A DNA stretch of 64,000 nucleotides. It comes from an uncultured Erythrobacter sp. GTDB taxonomy: Bacteria > Pseudomonadota > Alphaproteobacteria > Sphingomonadales > Sphingomonadaceae. Position 1 is the first letter of the stretch; each line of letters opens with the position of its first letter. This document shows, one piece after another, positions 18,476 to 26,861 of the stretch. Below the pieces are notes generated by a model. The model saw only the letters and a program-made list of their open reading frames with translations, was not told where the DNA came from and searched no databases. The stretch spans positions 310,001 through 374,000 of the forward strand of contig NZ_CANMIJ010000002.1 in NCBI RefSeq assembly GCF_947497915.1, in the 5' to 3' direction. The position numbers and the translations under genes are program-made.

Positions 18476-19660
18476 ATGGCATTTGACCCAAGAGCAGCAA
18501 CCGAAGCGCATATGGCGAGCCTTAGCTCGGCCGAGCTTGAGCTTGCCCGCGACTACACAACTGGAAACCACTGGCTGATGCTTCTCGGCCTGATCGTCAG
18601 CGCCGTGGTTACGATCATCATCGTCAAAAGTGGTATTCTGGATAAGGTCGCCGCGAAGCTGGAAAGGCGTGGATTTGCGCTGCGCACTTGGGTCGTTGCG
18701 GCAGTATACCTGATCGTTTCGACTGTAATCGCTCTGCCCGTTTCGATCTACACCGATTGGTGGCGCGAAACGCAATATGACCGCACAAGCCAGCCAATCG
18801 CGGACTATCTCAGCCAAAGCGCGATCGGCACTGCTTTGTCGACCGTGCTCGGCGCGCTGTTCTTCCTCGGCGTATATTGGCTCATCCGTAAAACAGGGCA
18901 GCTCTGGTGGGCGTGGAGCGGCGCTTTGGTCGCGGGCGCGGTTAGCTTCATGCTGCTGTTATCGCCTATTCTGATTGAGCCGTTGTTCAACGACTACAAA
19001 CCGATTCCAGAGGGCGAAGTTCGGACGGCCGTGCTCGAACTCGCATCGGAAGCAGGGGTACCGGAAGACCGCGTGTTCATGTTTGACGGATCGCGTCAAT
19101 CGAACAACTTCACCGCCAATGTCTCCGGTGTTGGCAATTCTGCCCGTATCGCCATTTCGGATGTAGCGTTGGGCGAAGCCTCGCTTGATGAGGTGAAAGC
19201 CGTCACAGGGCATGAAATCGGTCACTACATGCTCGGCCATGTCTGGCGGATTGTATTTGTTTTGAGCGCGCTTGCGATCGCTGTTTTTTGGCTAACCTCG
19301 CGCAGCTATGGCTGGTTCGCCCGTGCCTTTGGCAGCGATGCCGCAATCGACGATCCGCGCGGTATCCCTGTGCTGCTATTTGTGATCGGACTGTTCTCTA
19401 CGCTTGGATCGCCCGTCACTAATACGCTGACACGCGTGGGTGAGAGGGAATCGGATCAATACTCGCTGGACACTGTCGGCTTGCCCGATGCTTTGTCAGA
19501 GGCGCTCGTGAAGACTGCGGAGTATCGCTTCCCACTTGCGGGGCCGATTGAAGAGACCCTGTTCTACACCCATCCAACCGTGAAGAACCGCGTGCGTTCG
19601 GCGATGGACTGGAAGGCGGAGAATTTGGCGGCGATTGAGAGCGAAAGCGGAGCCGAGTGA
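18476..19660 (+). CDS. Ste24-like M48 family membrane metallopeptidase
   Basis: 394 residues with several membrane segments (about 32-50, 70-92, 118-137, 148-168, 258-275, 300-318). The zinc motif HEIGH is at residues 246-250, and the third ligand Glu is in the GERESDQYSLD segment. The layout, with a long N-terminal membrane region, fits CAAX-type Ste24 peptidases rather than short HtpX. Bacterial substrates are unknown. Its stop overlaps the nth start codon (GTGA). Confidence 0.9.
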   Translation: MAFDPRAATEAHMASLSSAELELARDYTTGNHWLMLLGLIVSAVVTIIIVKSGILDKVAAKLERRGFALRTWVVAAVYLIVSTVIALPVSIYTDWWRETQYDRTSQPIADYLSQSAIGTALSTVLGALFFLGVYWLIRKTGQLWWAWSGALVAGAVSFMLLLSPILIEPLFNDYKPIPEGEVRTAVLELASEAGVPEDRVFMFDGSRQSNNFTANVSGVGNSARIAISDVALGEASLDEVKAVTGHEIGHYMLGHVWRIVFVLSALAIAVFWLTSRSYGWFARAFGSDAAIDDPRGIPVLLFVIGLFSTLGSPVTNTLTRVGERESDQYSLDTVGLPDALSEALVKTAEYRFPLAGPIEETLFYTHPTVKNRVRSAMDWKAENLAAIESESGAE

Positions 19661-20307
19661 CCAAAGACCAGATTTTCGAATTTTTCCGCCGTCTGGCAGA
19701 GGACAATCCCGAGCCCGAGACCGAGCTGGAATATGGCAATGCCTATCAGCTGACGGTGGCCGTCGCGCTGTCTGCGCAGGCGACCGATGTGGGCGTGAAC
19801 AAGGCGACACGGGCTTTGTTTGCAAAGGTGGAAACGCCGCAACAGATGCTTGATCTGGGGCTGGAGGGACTGATCGAGCACATCAAGACGATTGGCCTGT
19901 TCAACTCTAAGGCGAGGAACGTCATCGCGCTCTCGCAATTGCTGGTGGACGAATATGGCGGCGAAGTGCCCGGCACGCGCGAAGACCTCGTGCGGCTGCC
20001 GGGAGTGGGCCGCAAGACGGCCAATGTGGTGCTCAATTGCTGGTTCAAACAGGAGACCTTTGCGGTCGACACCCACATCCTGCGGGTTGGCAACCGGACA
20101 GGTCTGGCCAAGGGCAAGACACCCGAGCAGGTCGAGGCCAAGCTGGAAAAGCGCGTGCCGCAGCCGTTCCGCCTGCACGCGCATCACTGGCTGATCCTGC
20201 ACGGCCGCTACACCTGCAAAGCGCGCACGCCGGAATGCTGGCGGTGTGACTTGGTGGATTTGTGCAGCTTCAGGAAGAAGGTGACCGAGAAGCCTAAAGG
20301 CCGTTAG
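19657..20307 (+). CDS. nth: Endonuclease III
   Basis: Base-excision DNA glycosylase/AP lyase for oxidised pyrimidines. The 216-residue protein has the helix-hairpin-helix LPGVGRKTANVVL with Lys120, the catalytic Asp138 in AVDTHILRV, and the iron-sulfur ligands in the pattern C-x6-C-x2-C-x5-C near residues 187-203. It starts with GTG inside the stop of the M48 peptidase gene. Confidence 0.96.
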   Translation: MTKDQIFEFFRRLAEDNPEPETELEYGNAYQLTVAVALSAQATDVGVNKATRALFAKVETPQQMLDLGLEGLIEHIKTIGLFNSKARNVIALSQLLVDEYGGEVPGTREDLVRLPGVGRKTANVVLNCWFKQETFAVDTHILRVGNRTGLAKGKTPEQVEAKLEKRVPQPFRLHAHHWLILHGRYTCKARTPECWRCDLVDLCSFRKKVTEKPKGR

Positions 20308-20717
20308 CCTAAATTCGCTACGATTTGGGATATCGCCGGAACGGTATAGAGTTCTACTGGATCTGCATCGCCATCTTTTTTTCGGCGATATTCGCCTGCG
20401 TCAAAAGCAAAATAGACTGCCTGACAGAGTTTGGGCCAATCATCGTTTGAAACTTGGCATGATCTTTCCATCAAGGCACTCCATAGATCGTTGGCGATGG
20501 CGTCCCCAAACTCGTAGCCAATCATTCCTGCCTCATAGCGTCTGGCCAATTCTGCACTGATTAAATCTAAGAACTTTGACCAAGGCACGCCTATATTCCC
20601 TGCCCACCGATCTATATCGGCGGCTTCGATATAGAAGCAGGGGCCATCCTCATATCTAGACAGGAACTCTCTGAAGACAGCGTCCATATCAGGAATAGGA
20701 TTAGAGCGGGCCTCCAT
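20304..20717 (-). CDS. Hypothetical protein, low-GC gene
   Basis: 137 residues, not recognised. It is acidic and aromatic-rich with no signal peptide or membrane segment; the C-terminal half reads YFAFDAGEYRRKKDGDADPVE. Sampled stretches are about 42-48 % GC, well below the neighbours, which suggests transfer. It overlaps the end of nth by 4 bases on the opposite strand. The size, composition and isolated position resemble orphan immunity-type proteins, but I see no motif that proves this and no toxin partner. Confidence 0.65.
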   Translation of the reverse strand: MEARSNPIPDMDAVFREFLSRYEDGPCFYIEAADIDRWAGNIGVPWSKFLDLISAELARRYEAGMIGYEFGDAIANDLWSALMERSCQVSNDDWPKLCQAVYFAFDAGEYRRKKDGDADPVELYTVPAISQIVANLG

Positions 20718-20725
20718 CGACAGCT

Positions 20726-21961
20726 CTAAACATCATCCGCCGAGACCATCTCGGCCCTATCCAACTCGCCCGTCATGCTCGCCACCGTCGTCGCCACCGC
20801 TGCATCGCCGCTGACGTTGGTGGTGGTGCGCATCATGTCCATGATCCGGTCAACACCTGCAACGAAAGCAATCGTTTCCAGCGGCACGCCGACCGCGCCG
20901 AATACCAGCGCCATCATGATCAGGCCCGCGCCCGGAATGCCTGCTGCGCCTACCGCGCCCAGCGTGCCGAGGATCGAGATCAGGAAGTAATCGCCCCATG
21001 TCAGGTCCACGCCAAAAATCTGCGCGCCGAACAATGTGGCAAGCCCCAGATACATCGCCGTGCCGTTCATATTGATCGTAGCGCCGAGGCTGATCACAAA
21101 ACTCGCGACCGAGTTCGACACGCCAAGGTTTCGGCGGGCACAGCGCAAAGTGACAGGCAGCGTTGCGTTGGAGCTGGCCGTGGAATAGCTCACAGCGATT
21201 GCGTCGATGATCCCGCGGAAAAAATCGATCACTGGCAATTTGGCAAGAAACTTGATCATCCCGCCATAAATCAGCGCAATGATCAGCAGACAGCCAAGAT
21301 AGTTCAGCGCCACAAGCTTACCGAGCGCCGCAAGCGCATCAAAGCCAAGCGTTCCGGCAACCCACGCCATCAGGGCAAAGACGCCAAACGGAGTCAGCTC
21401 CATTACAACCATCGTGACTTTCTGCATCACGACGCTACCGCTTTCGAAGATTTTGAGCACCGGCTCGCCTTCTTCTTTCGCCATCAATATGCCGATGCCG
21501 ATCAGCAGAGAGAAGATAATCAGCGGCAGAACGTTGACGTCTGCCATCACCTGCACGGGGCTTTGCGGGATCATGCCCATGACCATATCGCGCCACGTCG
21601 TGTCATTGGGCGGCGGGGTATCGCCGACATTCAAAGCACTGGTGTCCACACCCAACCCCGGTGCGAGCACTGTGCCAAGGAATAGGCCCAGCCACACCGC
21701 GATCTGCCCGCTGACCACAAAGAGCAGCATGGCCCGTCCGCCAACCGCGCCCAGTTTGCGAATATCGCCGATAGCGGCGACGCCCGCGACGAGGCTGAAG
21801 AAGATCAGCGGCACGACCAGCATCTTGATAAAGGCGACAAACACATCGCCGATAATTTTGATGCTCTCTGCCTCAGGCCCCCAAAGCCGCCCGACGATAA
21901 TGCCTAGGATCAGCGCGCCGATCACGCGTTGCCACAACGGAATTTTGAACCAGGTCTTCAT
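20726..21961 (-). CDS. Dicarboxylate/amino acid:cation symporter (DAACS family)
   Basis: 411-residue inner-membrane transporter of the GltP/DctA family. Family marks are PLIFFSLVAGVAAIGD, the Ser-rich hairpin SYSTASSNATLPVTL and the transport core ATINMNGTAMY near residue 300, followed by GIPGAGLIMMALVF. Glutamate, aspartate or C4-dicarboxylates are the likely substrates. The ATG at 21961 follows GGGGA; a TTG 15 bases earlier is possible. It lies 21 bases after dapE and probably ends that operon. Confidence 0.93.
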   Translation of the reverse strand: MKTWFKIPLWQRVIGALILGIIVGRLWGPEAESIKIIGDVFVAFIKMLVVPLIFFSLVAGVAAIGDIRKLGAVGGRAMLLFVVSGQIAVWLGLFLGTVLAPGLGVDTSALNVGDTPPPNDTTWRDMVMGMIPQSPVQVMADVNVLPLIIFSLLIGIGILMAKEEGEPVLKIFESGSVVMQKVTMVVMELTPFGVFALMAWVAGTLGFDALAALGKLVALNYLGCLLIIALIYGGMIKFLAKLPVIDFFRGIIDAIAVSYSTASSNATLPVTLRCARRNLGVSNSVASFVISLGATINMNGTAMYLGLATLFGAQIFGVDLTWGDYFLISILGTLGAVGAAGIPGAGLIMMALVFGAVGVPLETIAFVAGVDRIMDMMRTTTNVSGDAAVATTVASMTGELDRAEMVSADDV

Positions 21962-21982
21962 CGTAGCGATCCCCAAAGGAAA

Positions 21983-23125
21983 TTATGGTTTGAGTGCAAG
22001 CGCCCCCAGCGCCGCTTTGGTATAGATTCGGGCCAGCGTATCAAGGTCGGGCATAGCCACTGCCTCGTCTCGCTTATGCATGGTCGCATTGCACAGGCCA
22101 AATTCGATCACCGGACAGACGCTGCGTAGGAACCGCGCATCGGATGTACCGCCAGTGGTCGATGGCTCGGGCGCGATGCCGGTCTCATCTTCGATTGCCT
22201 TGGCCAGCATATCCGAAAACGCACCCGGTGCAGTCAGGAATGGCTCGCCACTGATCACAGGCCGCGCAGTGCCGCCGTGCTTTTCGGCGATGGCGGTCAC
22301 TTGCTCAGAAAGGCTCGCGCCCGAATGCATGTCGTTGAACCGGATCGAAATGCGCGCGGTCGCTTTCGCGGGGATGACATTGTGCGCTTTGTTGGAGACG
22401 TTGAATTCTGTGATCTCAAGATTGCTGGGCTGGAACCAGTCGGTGCCCTCATCCAGAACCAGCGCGTCCAGCTCCGCCAGAATAGCGACCATTTTCGGCA
22501 TCGGGTTATCGGCCAAATGCGGATAGGCGACATGGCCCTGTGTGCCGTCCACTTCCAGCCAGATATTGACCGAACCGCGCCGACCGATCTTCATCATATC
22601 GCCCAGTTGGTGAACGCTGGTGGGTTCACCGACGAGGCACAGATCGGGCTGTATATTCTCGGCGGCCATATAGTCGATCAGCGCGCGAGTGCCGTGCAGG
22701 GCTGGCCCCTCTTCATCGCCAGTGATGATAAAACTGACTGTGCCTGCATCCTGCGGCACATGTTCGACCGCCGCGATCATGCTGGCAATCGAGCCCTTCA
22801 TATCAACCGCACCCCGGCCATAGAGCAATTCGCCGCGCTCTGTGGGTTCGAACGGGTCGCTTTCCCATCCGTCGCCGGGCGGAACCACATCAAGGTGGCC
22901 AGCGAAGGAAAAGTGCCTCGAACCTTCGGGACCGCGCCTTATAGCGAACAGGTTTTCGACCTGTTCTTCGTCGCTGCCCACTGCGCCTTCACCGCGCATG
23001 AACCGGTGCACCTCAAAGCCGAGCGGGGTCAGCATCGCTTCCATCACATCAAACACTTCGCCGGTGGCAGGCGTGATGCTGCGCGCTGCGATCAGGCGTT
23101 TGGCATAGTCGAGAGCCTTACTCAT
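21983..23125 (-). CDS. dapE: Succinyl-diaminopimelate desuccinylase
   Basis: Di-zinc M20 amidohydrolase that releases succinate from N-succinyl-LL-DAP in lysine and peptidoglycan synthesis. The 380-residue product has the zinc motifs FAGHLDVVPPG and GRGAVDMKGS, the catalytic Glu pair in TGDEEGPA, and a C-terminal His in NATMHKRDE. Its ATG overlaps the stop of the S1/P1 nuclease gene (ATGA). The order GST, nuclease, dapE, symporter suggests a single transcript. Confidence 0.96.
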   Translation of the reverse strand: MSKALDYAKRLIAARSITPATGEVFDVMEAMLTPLGFEVHRFMRGEGAVGSDEEQVENLFAIRRGPEGSRHFSFAGHLDVVPPGDGWESDPFEPTERGELLYGRGAVDMKGSIASMIAAVEHVPQDAGTVSFIITGDEEGPALHGTRALIDYMAAENIQPDLCLVGEPTSVHQLGDMMKIGRRGSVNIWLEVDGTQGHVAYPHLADNPMPKMVAILAELDALVLDEGTDWFQPSNLEITEFNVSNKAHNVIPAKATARISIRFNDMHSGASLSEQVTAIAEKHGGTARPVISGEPFLTAPGAFSDMLAKAIEDETGIAPEPSTTGGTSDARFLRSVCPVIEFGLCNATMHKRDEAVAMPDLDTLARIYTKAALGALALKP

Positions 23126-24027
23126 CGGCGTTCCTCTTGGGGCAATGGCCCCGCTGCAAATGCGCTTTCAAGCAAGTCTGCGATACGCACGCCTGCTTGC
23201 TGCACGCGGCGCTTTGCGATCGGTACACCTTTAACGATGTCCTCTTGGCTAAGCGCGGTTTTCATCGGCAGTTCGCCGCCGCAGACATCCTCGGTATCGA
23301 AGGCCGTCGGGTAGATAAATTCGCGGCTGATTGACCAGCTTTCGCGGCCCCAATCGGCCGCTACGCCGCCGCCCAAATCGCTGCGCTCTGATGGCGAATA
23401 GCGGCGCACAACCGGATCGGCAGGGTCGCTAATCGCGCGCTCGGCAAGTGGGCCGTCCCATATCCAGTGCAAATTGAGGCTAGGCACGATGCCGTAATCG
23501 GTCTCCCGGTCGTTGCCGCCGCGATCATCCTTATCACCCGAATGCAGCGGCATGTGCACATCCCCTGCAAAGTGGACCATAAATGCCAGCGCCTCCAACC
23601 GGACATGATCGGGCAGGCTTTCATCGGCAAGGATGCGATGGTTGCGCTCCACTTGAGCCGTCACACAATTCCCGCCCGAACAATTCGCGCGCGGATTGTA
23701 CGCTTCGCAAATCGGCGTTGTGCGGTAATGCCACGCGGCGGTGTATCCCCAACGCCAGCGCGCGCGGCGCACACAGTCAGGCCAAACACTCGCGTCCTGA
23801 ATAGTCGCCAGATCGCATTCGGGCGTACCCAGCAGCGCTTCTGAGCGCATCAAAGCTTCAATCTTGGCGCGCGTTTCCGGTGAGACATTTGCCTCCGCAA
23901 TATCCGCCGTAGTGCGATGCGCGTAAAAGCCCCAGGCGTGCGCATGATCCGGGACCATCATAACCAGCGCCATCAAGGCGCCGATGATTACTCCGTACCG
24001 ACGCTCTCGTATTGTTCGATGACCCAT
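23122..24027 (-). CDS. Secreted S1/P1-type nuclease
   Basis: Trinuclear-zinc nuclease for single-stranded nucleic acids. From the ATG at 24027 there is a classical signal peptide ending in AHA, and the mature chain begins with Trp32, whose main-chain amine is a zinc ligand in this family. Other ligand regions are AHRTTADIA, DASVWPD, AAWHY and HFAGDVHMPLHSGD. The start has a strong GAGGA ribosome site but lies 40 bases inside the end of the GST gene, an unusually large same-strand overlap. Confidence 0.92.
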   Translation of the reverse strand: MGHRTIRERRYGVIIGALMALVMMVPDHAHAWGFYAHRTTADIAEANVSPETRAKIEALMRSEALLGTPECDLATIQDASVWPDCVRRARWRWGYTAAWHYRTTPICEAYNPRANCSGGNCVTAQVERNHRILADESLPDHVRLEALAFMVHFAGDVHMPLHSGDKDDRGGNDRETDYGIVPSLNLHWIWDGPLAERAISDPADPVVRRYSPSERSDLGGGVAADWGRESWSISREFIYPTAFDTEDVCGGELPMKTALSQEDIVKGVPIAKRRVQQAGVRIADLLESAFAAGPLPQEERR

Positions 24028-24653
24028 TGTTCTTCCTCTGCCGCGGCGATCCATTCCTGTGTCCAGGCATGTTCCCACATGGCTTCCATATAAGACTGCG
24101 CAAATCCCGGCACGCCAATGCCGTATGTGATGAACCGCGAAACAACCGGCGCGAAGAAGACATCCGCCGCGCCGTAAGTTCCGAACAGGAATGGCCCCGC
24201 GCTGCCGTGGCGCGAGCGTGCCTCTGCCCAAAGTTGCAGGATGCGGACAATGTCGGCCCGTGTCGCGTCAGAGACATTCTGAAGCTGCACACGGCGGCGG
24301 ACGTTCATCGGCAATTCGGATCGCAGCGAGCCGAAAGACGAGTGCATTTCGGCCACCATCGCACGCGCCATTCCGCGCGCGCCGTCTTCTTTTGGCCAGA
24401 ACCGGTCACGGCCCACTTTGTCCGAACAATATTCCATAATCGCAAGGCTATCCCAGATGACATTTTCATCATCCCACAGGATCGGGACCTTACCGCTGGA
24501 AGGCTGCATTTCGCCTTCCTGTTTCGCAGTTTCCCATTGCTCACCCAGCATCGGCACAATGATCTCTTCGAAATGCAGGCCAGATTGTTTCAGAGCAAGC
24601 CAGCCGCGCAGCGACCAACTGGAATAGTTCTTATTGCCGATAATAAGCTTCAT
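23988..24653 (-). CDS. Glutathione S-transferase family protein
   Basis: 221 residues. The N-terminal thioredoxin-like domain has NYSSWSLRGWLAL, with a possible catalytic Ser, the cis-Pro in GKVPILWDD and SLAIMEYC; an all-helical C-terminal domain follows. It is a cytosolic conjugating or isomerising enzyme of unspecified substrate. The 3' end overlaps the nuclease gene by 40 bases. Divergent from the following VOC gene. Confidence 0.9.
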   Translation of the reverse strand: MKLIIGNKNYSSWSLRGWLALKQSGLHFEEIIVPMLGEQWETAKQEGEMQPSSGKVPILWDDENVIWDSLAIMEYCSDKVGRDRFWPKEDGARGMARAMVAEMHSSFGSLRSELPMNVRRRVQLQNVSDATRADIVRILQLWAEARSRHGSAGPFLFGTYGAADVFFAPVVSRFITYGIGVPGFAQSYMEAMWEHAWTQEWIAAAEEEQWVIEQYESVGTE

Positions 24654-24771
24654 AAATTTGCCTGTTCCACCTTGGGCAGCCGCATTGCTGTGACCTGACT
24701 AGTTATTCAGCCTTTCGCTGTCGAGCGTGAACGGGTTACTACGCCAATGAATCTGCAAGAGAGCTCGAAAC

Positions 24772-25191
24772 ATGCCTATTCCACCATTCCATCTCGCCTT
24801 CCCCGTCGATGACCTTGCCAAAGCGCGCGCGTTCTATGGCGGGCTGCTAGACTGCAAAGAAGGCCGATGTTCAGAGCAGTGGATCGACTTTGATTTTCAC
24901 GGTCATCAGATTGTTGCACACCTTGCCCCGGGCAAAACCGGTGATGCGGCGAGCAACCATGTCGATGGTCACGGCGTGCCAGTTCCGCATTTTGGGTTGG
25001 TCATGTCGATGCAAGACTGGGAGGCGTTGGCCGCGAAGCTCAAAGACGCAGGCACCGAGTTCGTTATTGAACCCACAATACGCTTTCGCGATAGGCCCGG
25101 CGAACAGGCGACAATGTTCCTGCGCGATCCATCGGGCAATGCGCTAGAGTTCAAAGCATTTGCGGATATGACTCAAATATTTTCGAAATAA
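24772..25191 (+). CDS. VOC-family (glyoxalase/dioxygenase fold) protein
   Basis: 139 residues. The N-terminal [23 protein letters not shown] and the end [19 protein letters not shown] are typical of the vicinal-oxygen-chelate fold, with likely metal ligands His7, His75 and Glu130. The reaction cannot be named. Codon use is like the core genome, but the gene borders the AT-rich segment that begins at its stop. Confidence 0.88.
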   Translation: MPIPPFHLAFPVDDLAKARAFYGGLLDCKEGRCSEQWIDFDFHGHQIVAHLAPGKTGDAASNHVDGHGVPVPHFGLVMSMQDWEALAAKLKDAGTEFVIEPTIRFRDRPGEQATMFLRDPSGNALEFKAFADMTQIFSK

Positions 25192-25506
25192 GAAATTCAG
25201 ACTCGCCGAGTGAAATAGAGAAAACTTTTAGCGAATAACTCAGCCAATTTTTTCGAGATTTCTTGAACAATATTAAAATGACGCAACAAAATGCATTCAA
25301 GTTATATAAATTTGATTGCAAATTTTTTGAAACATAAGTCGTGATAATCATTGATGATTTTTGTTGAACAAAAACTTCGACCGCTCTTCAATCGCTAAAT
25401 AGTTTGACAAACTAAAATGTAAGTTCAATTTTACATTTAAGAATCGGCTATGAGAAAATTGTCAGTTGTAAGGCCTCTTGCGCTGATCATATATTTGGAG
25501 AGCAAT
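25192..25506 (+). other. AT-rich intergenic leader of the low-GC cassette
   Basis: About 315 bases with no credible gene. Lines of 60 bases run from about 25 to 37 % GC, far below the rest of the window. It contains a TTGACA at 25404-25409 and an 8-base palindrome at 25415-25438, so it probably holds the promoter and operator of the three genes that follow. No transposase, direct repeat or tRNA-derived attachment site is visible. Confidence 0.7.
25404..25438 (+). promoter_or_regulatory. Candidate promoter with palindromic operator
   Basis: A consensus -35 (TTGACA, 25404-25409) is followed by a perfect inverted repeat, AAATGTAA (25415-25422) and TTACATTT (25431-25438) with 8 bases between. 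No -10 at ideal spacing stands out. The repeat overlaps where RNA polymerase would bind, as expected of a repressor site. Confidence 0.45.
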
Positions 25507-26061
25507 ATGACATATGTTTCAAACTTCGAAATACTCGCAGAAAATCTCGTTCCGACCTCGATTGTCCCCTCTGGACCGCAAAATCCGTTCCTAATTCAGG
25601 GTTATTTCCTCGAAATTTCATGTGTTGCGCCCAGTACGTCGCTAAATTTTAATTTGATTTTTGACGAGACCACTTCCTTTAAACAAGGTGGGGTCGATTC
25701 ATCGAAGATTTTGAAAGCGCAGGTCATTGATGCAAACGGCGATGTGAATGTTTACGATAACTTCTTTGATTCCACTAGTAATGGATTCCTCTACCAACCC
25801 ATCAAAACGGGCCAAACGTTGATCTATGGCGTTCAGTGCTTGCCTCAGCTTGCCACCGTTGGTGAAGATGCAGTTGCCTTGCCTCAGGCCGGTATTGGCT
25901 GGCGCGGAACGGTCAGGATCGAAAACGCTGGCACAGGTTCTTTGATTGCCACCCCGACGCAGCGACTGGTCTATTACGCTGGCTCAAACCCAGGGAAAGA
26001 TCCCGTCACTACAGCTTGCGTATATCCTGTGCCGACGGCCAGCGGGGGCACAGCCATTTGA
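25507..26061 (+). CDS. Unrecognised 184-residue protein, first gene of the low-GC cassette
   Basis: Starts at ATG 25507 after a GGAGAG ribosome site. No signal peptide or membrane segment. The composition is rich in Thr, Ser, Asn, Val and Gly and suggests a beta-strand protein, for example LNFNLIFDETTSF and GWRGTVRIENAGTGS, with three Cys. I do not recognise a family. The stop overlaps the TTG start of the next gene (TTGA), so it is translated together with a GH18-like glycosidase and a lipase-like hydrolase; it might be a structural, carrier or substrate-binding partner of these. Confidence 0.7.
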   Translation: MTYVSNFEILAENLVPTSIVPSGPQNPFLIQGYFLEISCVAPSTSLNFNLIFDETTSFKQGGVDSSKILKAQVIDANGDVNVYDNFFDSTSNGFLYQPIKTGQTLIYGVQCLPQLATVGEDAVALPQAGIGWRGTVRIENAGTGSLIATPTQRLVYYAGSNPGKDPVTTACVYPVPTASGGTAI

Positions 26062-26861
26062 GCGGCACCTCTCAATCCATCACCGCCTTCTGGCTGGGTT
26101 ACACCCCGTCAGGAGGCGCCGATGAAGGCCCGCTATTAGACGACACTCCCGATTATGTTGATCGGGTCGTACTTGCCTTTTCCAATCTCTATCCGGGCAA
26201 TGTAACGTGCAATGGTTTTCTCCAGAAGGCCAACAGCGCAGACAAAATCAAAGCTGGATTGGCAGCAATCAAAGCCAATTCACCAGATACCAAATTGATG
26301 CTTTCGATCATTGGCACACCCAGCCCACCGGTAGGCTGGAACACAGGGATCACCGATCCGGACGAATTTGGCAAATGGCTCAACTATGTCTGCGCCGACT
26401 GGGGTTTTGACGGTATCGATATCGATAACGAAGACCTTGATTCAAACCCGGGTCAGCAATTCATCGATACCGTAAAGGGCATGCGCAAAGCGATGCCTGA
26501 CAAGATCATCACGCTTGATACTTACATATTCGGCCGTGACAAAGACGTGATCAAAGAGCTCGCGGACGATCTGAGCGGCATCAACACGATGGCGTATTTC
26601 CTTGAATTCGATTCCATGACGGCACTGGTCGAGCAATATGCGACGATCATTGATCCGTCGAAAATTTCGATTGGTGTGAAGGCCGATTTGGTCTCGAACC
26701 AAGGCACTTCGCTGGAAGACACAATAAAACTGTCGAAATGGAACCCTAGCGGCGGCGCAAAAGCCGGAATGATGCTTTGGAACCTGTCCTCTGACATCGA
26801 AGCCGTCACTGGCAAGCCGGACGGATCGTGGTCAAAGGCGATCCATGAAAACCTTGGATAG
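26058..26861 (+). CDS. GH18-like glycoside hydrolase (chitinase or endo-N-acetylglucosaminidase type)
   Basis: 267 residues from a TTG that overlaps the upstream stop. The chain starts with a beta strand (ITAFWLGY) of a TIM barrel, and residues 117-125 read FDGIDIDNE, the GH18 DxxDxDxE active site with Glu125 as proton donor. A following strand has MAYFLEFDS, in place of the usual Y-D motif. Likely substrates are beta-1,4-GlcNAc polymers or N-glycans. No signal peptide is seen, unlike most secreted chitinases. A longer frame begins at 26016 inside the preceding gene. Confidence 0.8.
   Translation: MSGTSQSITAFWLGYTPSGGADEGPLLDDTPDYVDRVVLAFSNLYPGNVTCNGFLQKANSADKIKAGLAAIKANSPDTKLMLSIIGTPSPPVGWNTGITDPDEFGKWLNYVCADWGFDGIDIDNEDLDSNPGQQFIDTVKGMRKAMPDKIITLDTYIFGRDKDVIKELADDLSGINTMAYFLEFDSMTALVEQYATIIDPSKISIGVKADLVSNQGTSLEDTIKLSKWNPSGGAKAGMMLWNLSSDIEAVTGKPDGSWSKAIHENLG

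Noticed and set aside
22277..23314. 345-codon plus-strand frame opposite dapE
   Set aside because: Antisense to intact dapE with all zinc motifs; no family features of its own.
25192..25506. Mobile-element boundary or attachment site before the low-GC cassette
   Set aside because: Base composition suggests transfer, but I find no transposase, integrase, terminal repeats or tRNA fragment.
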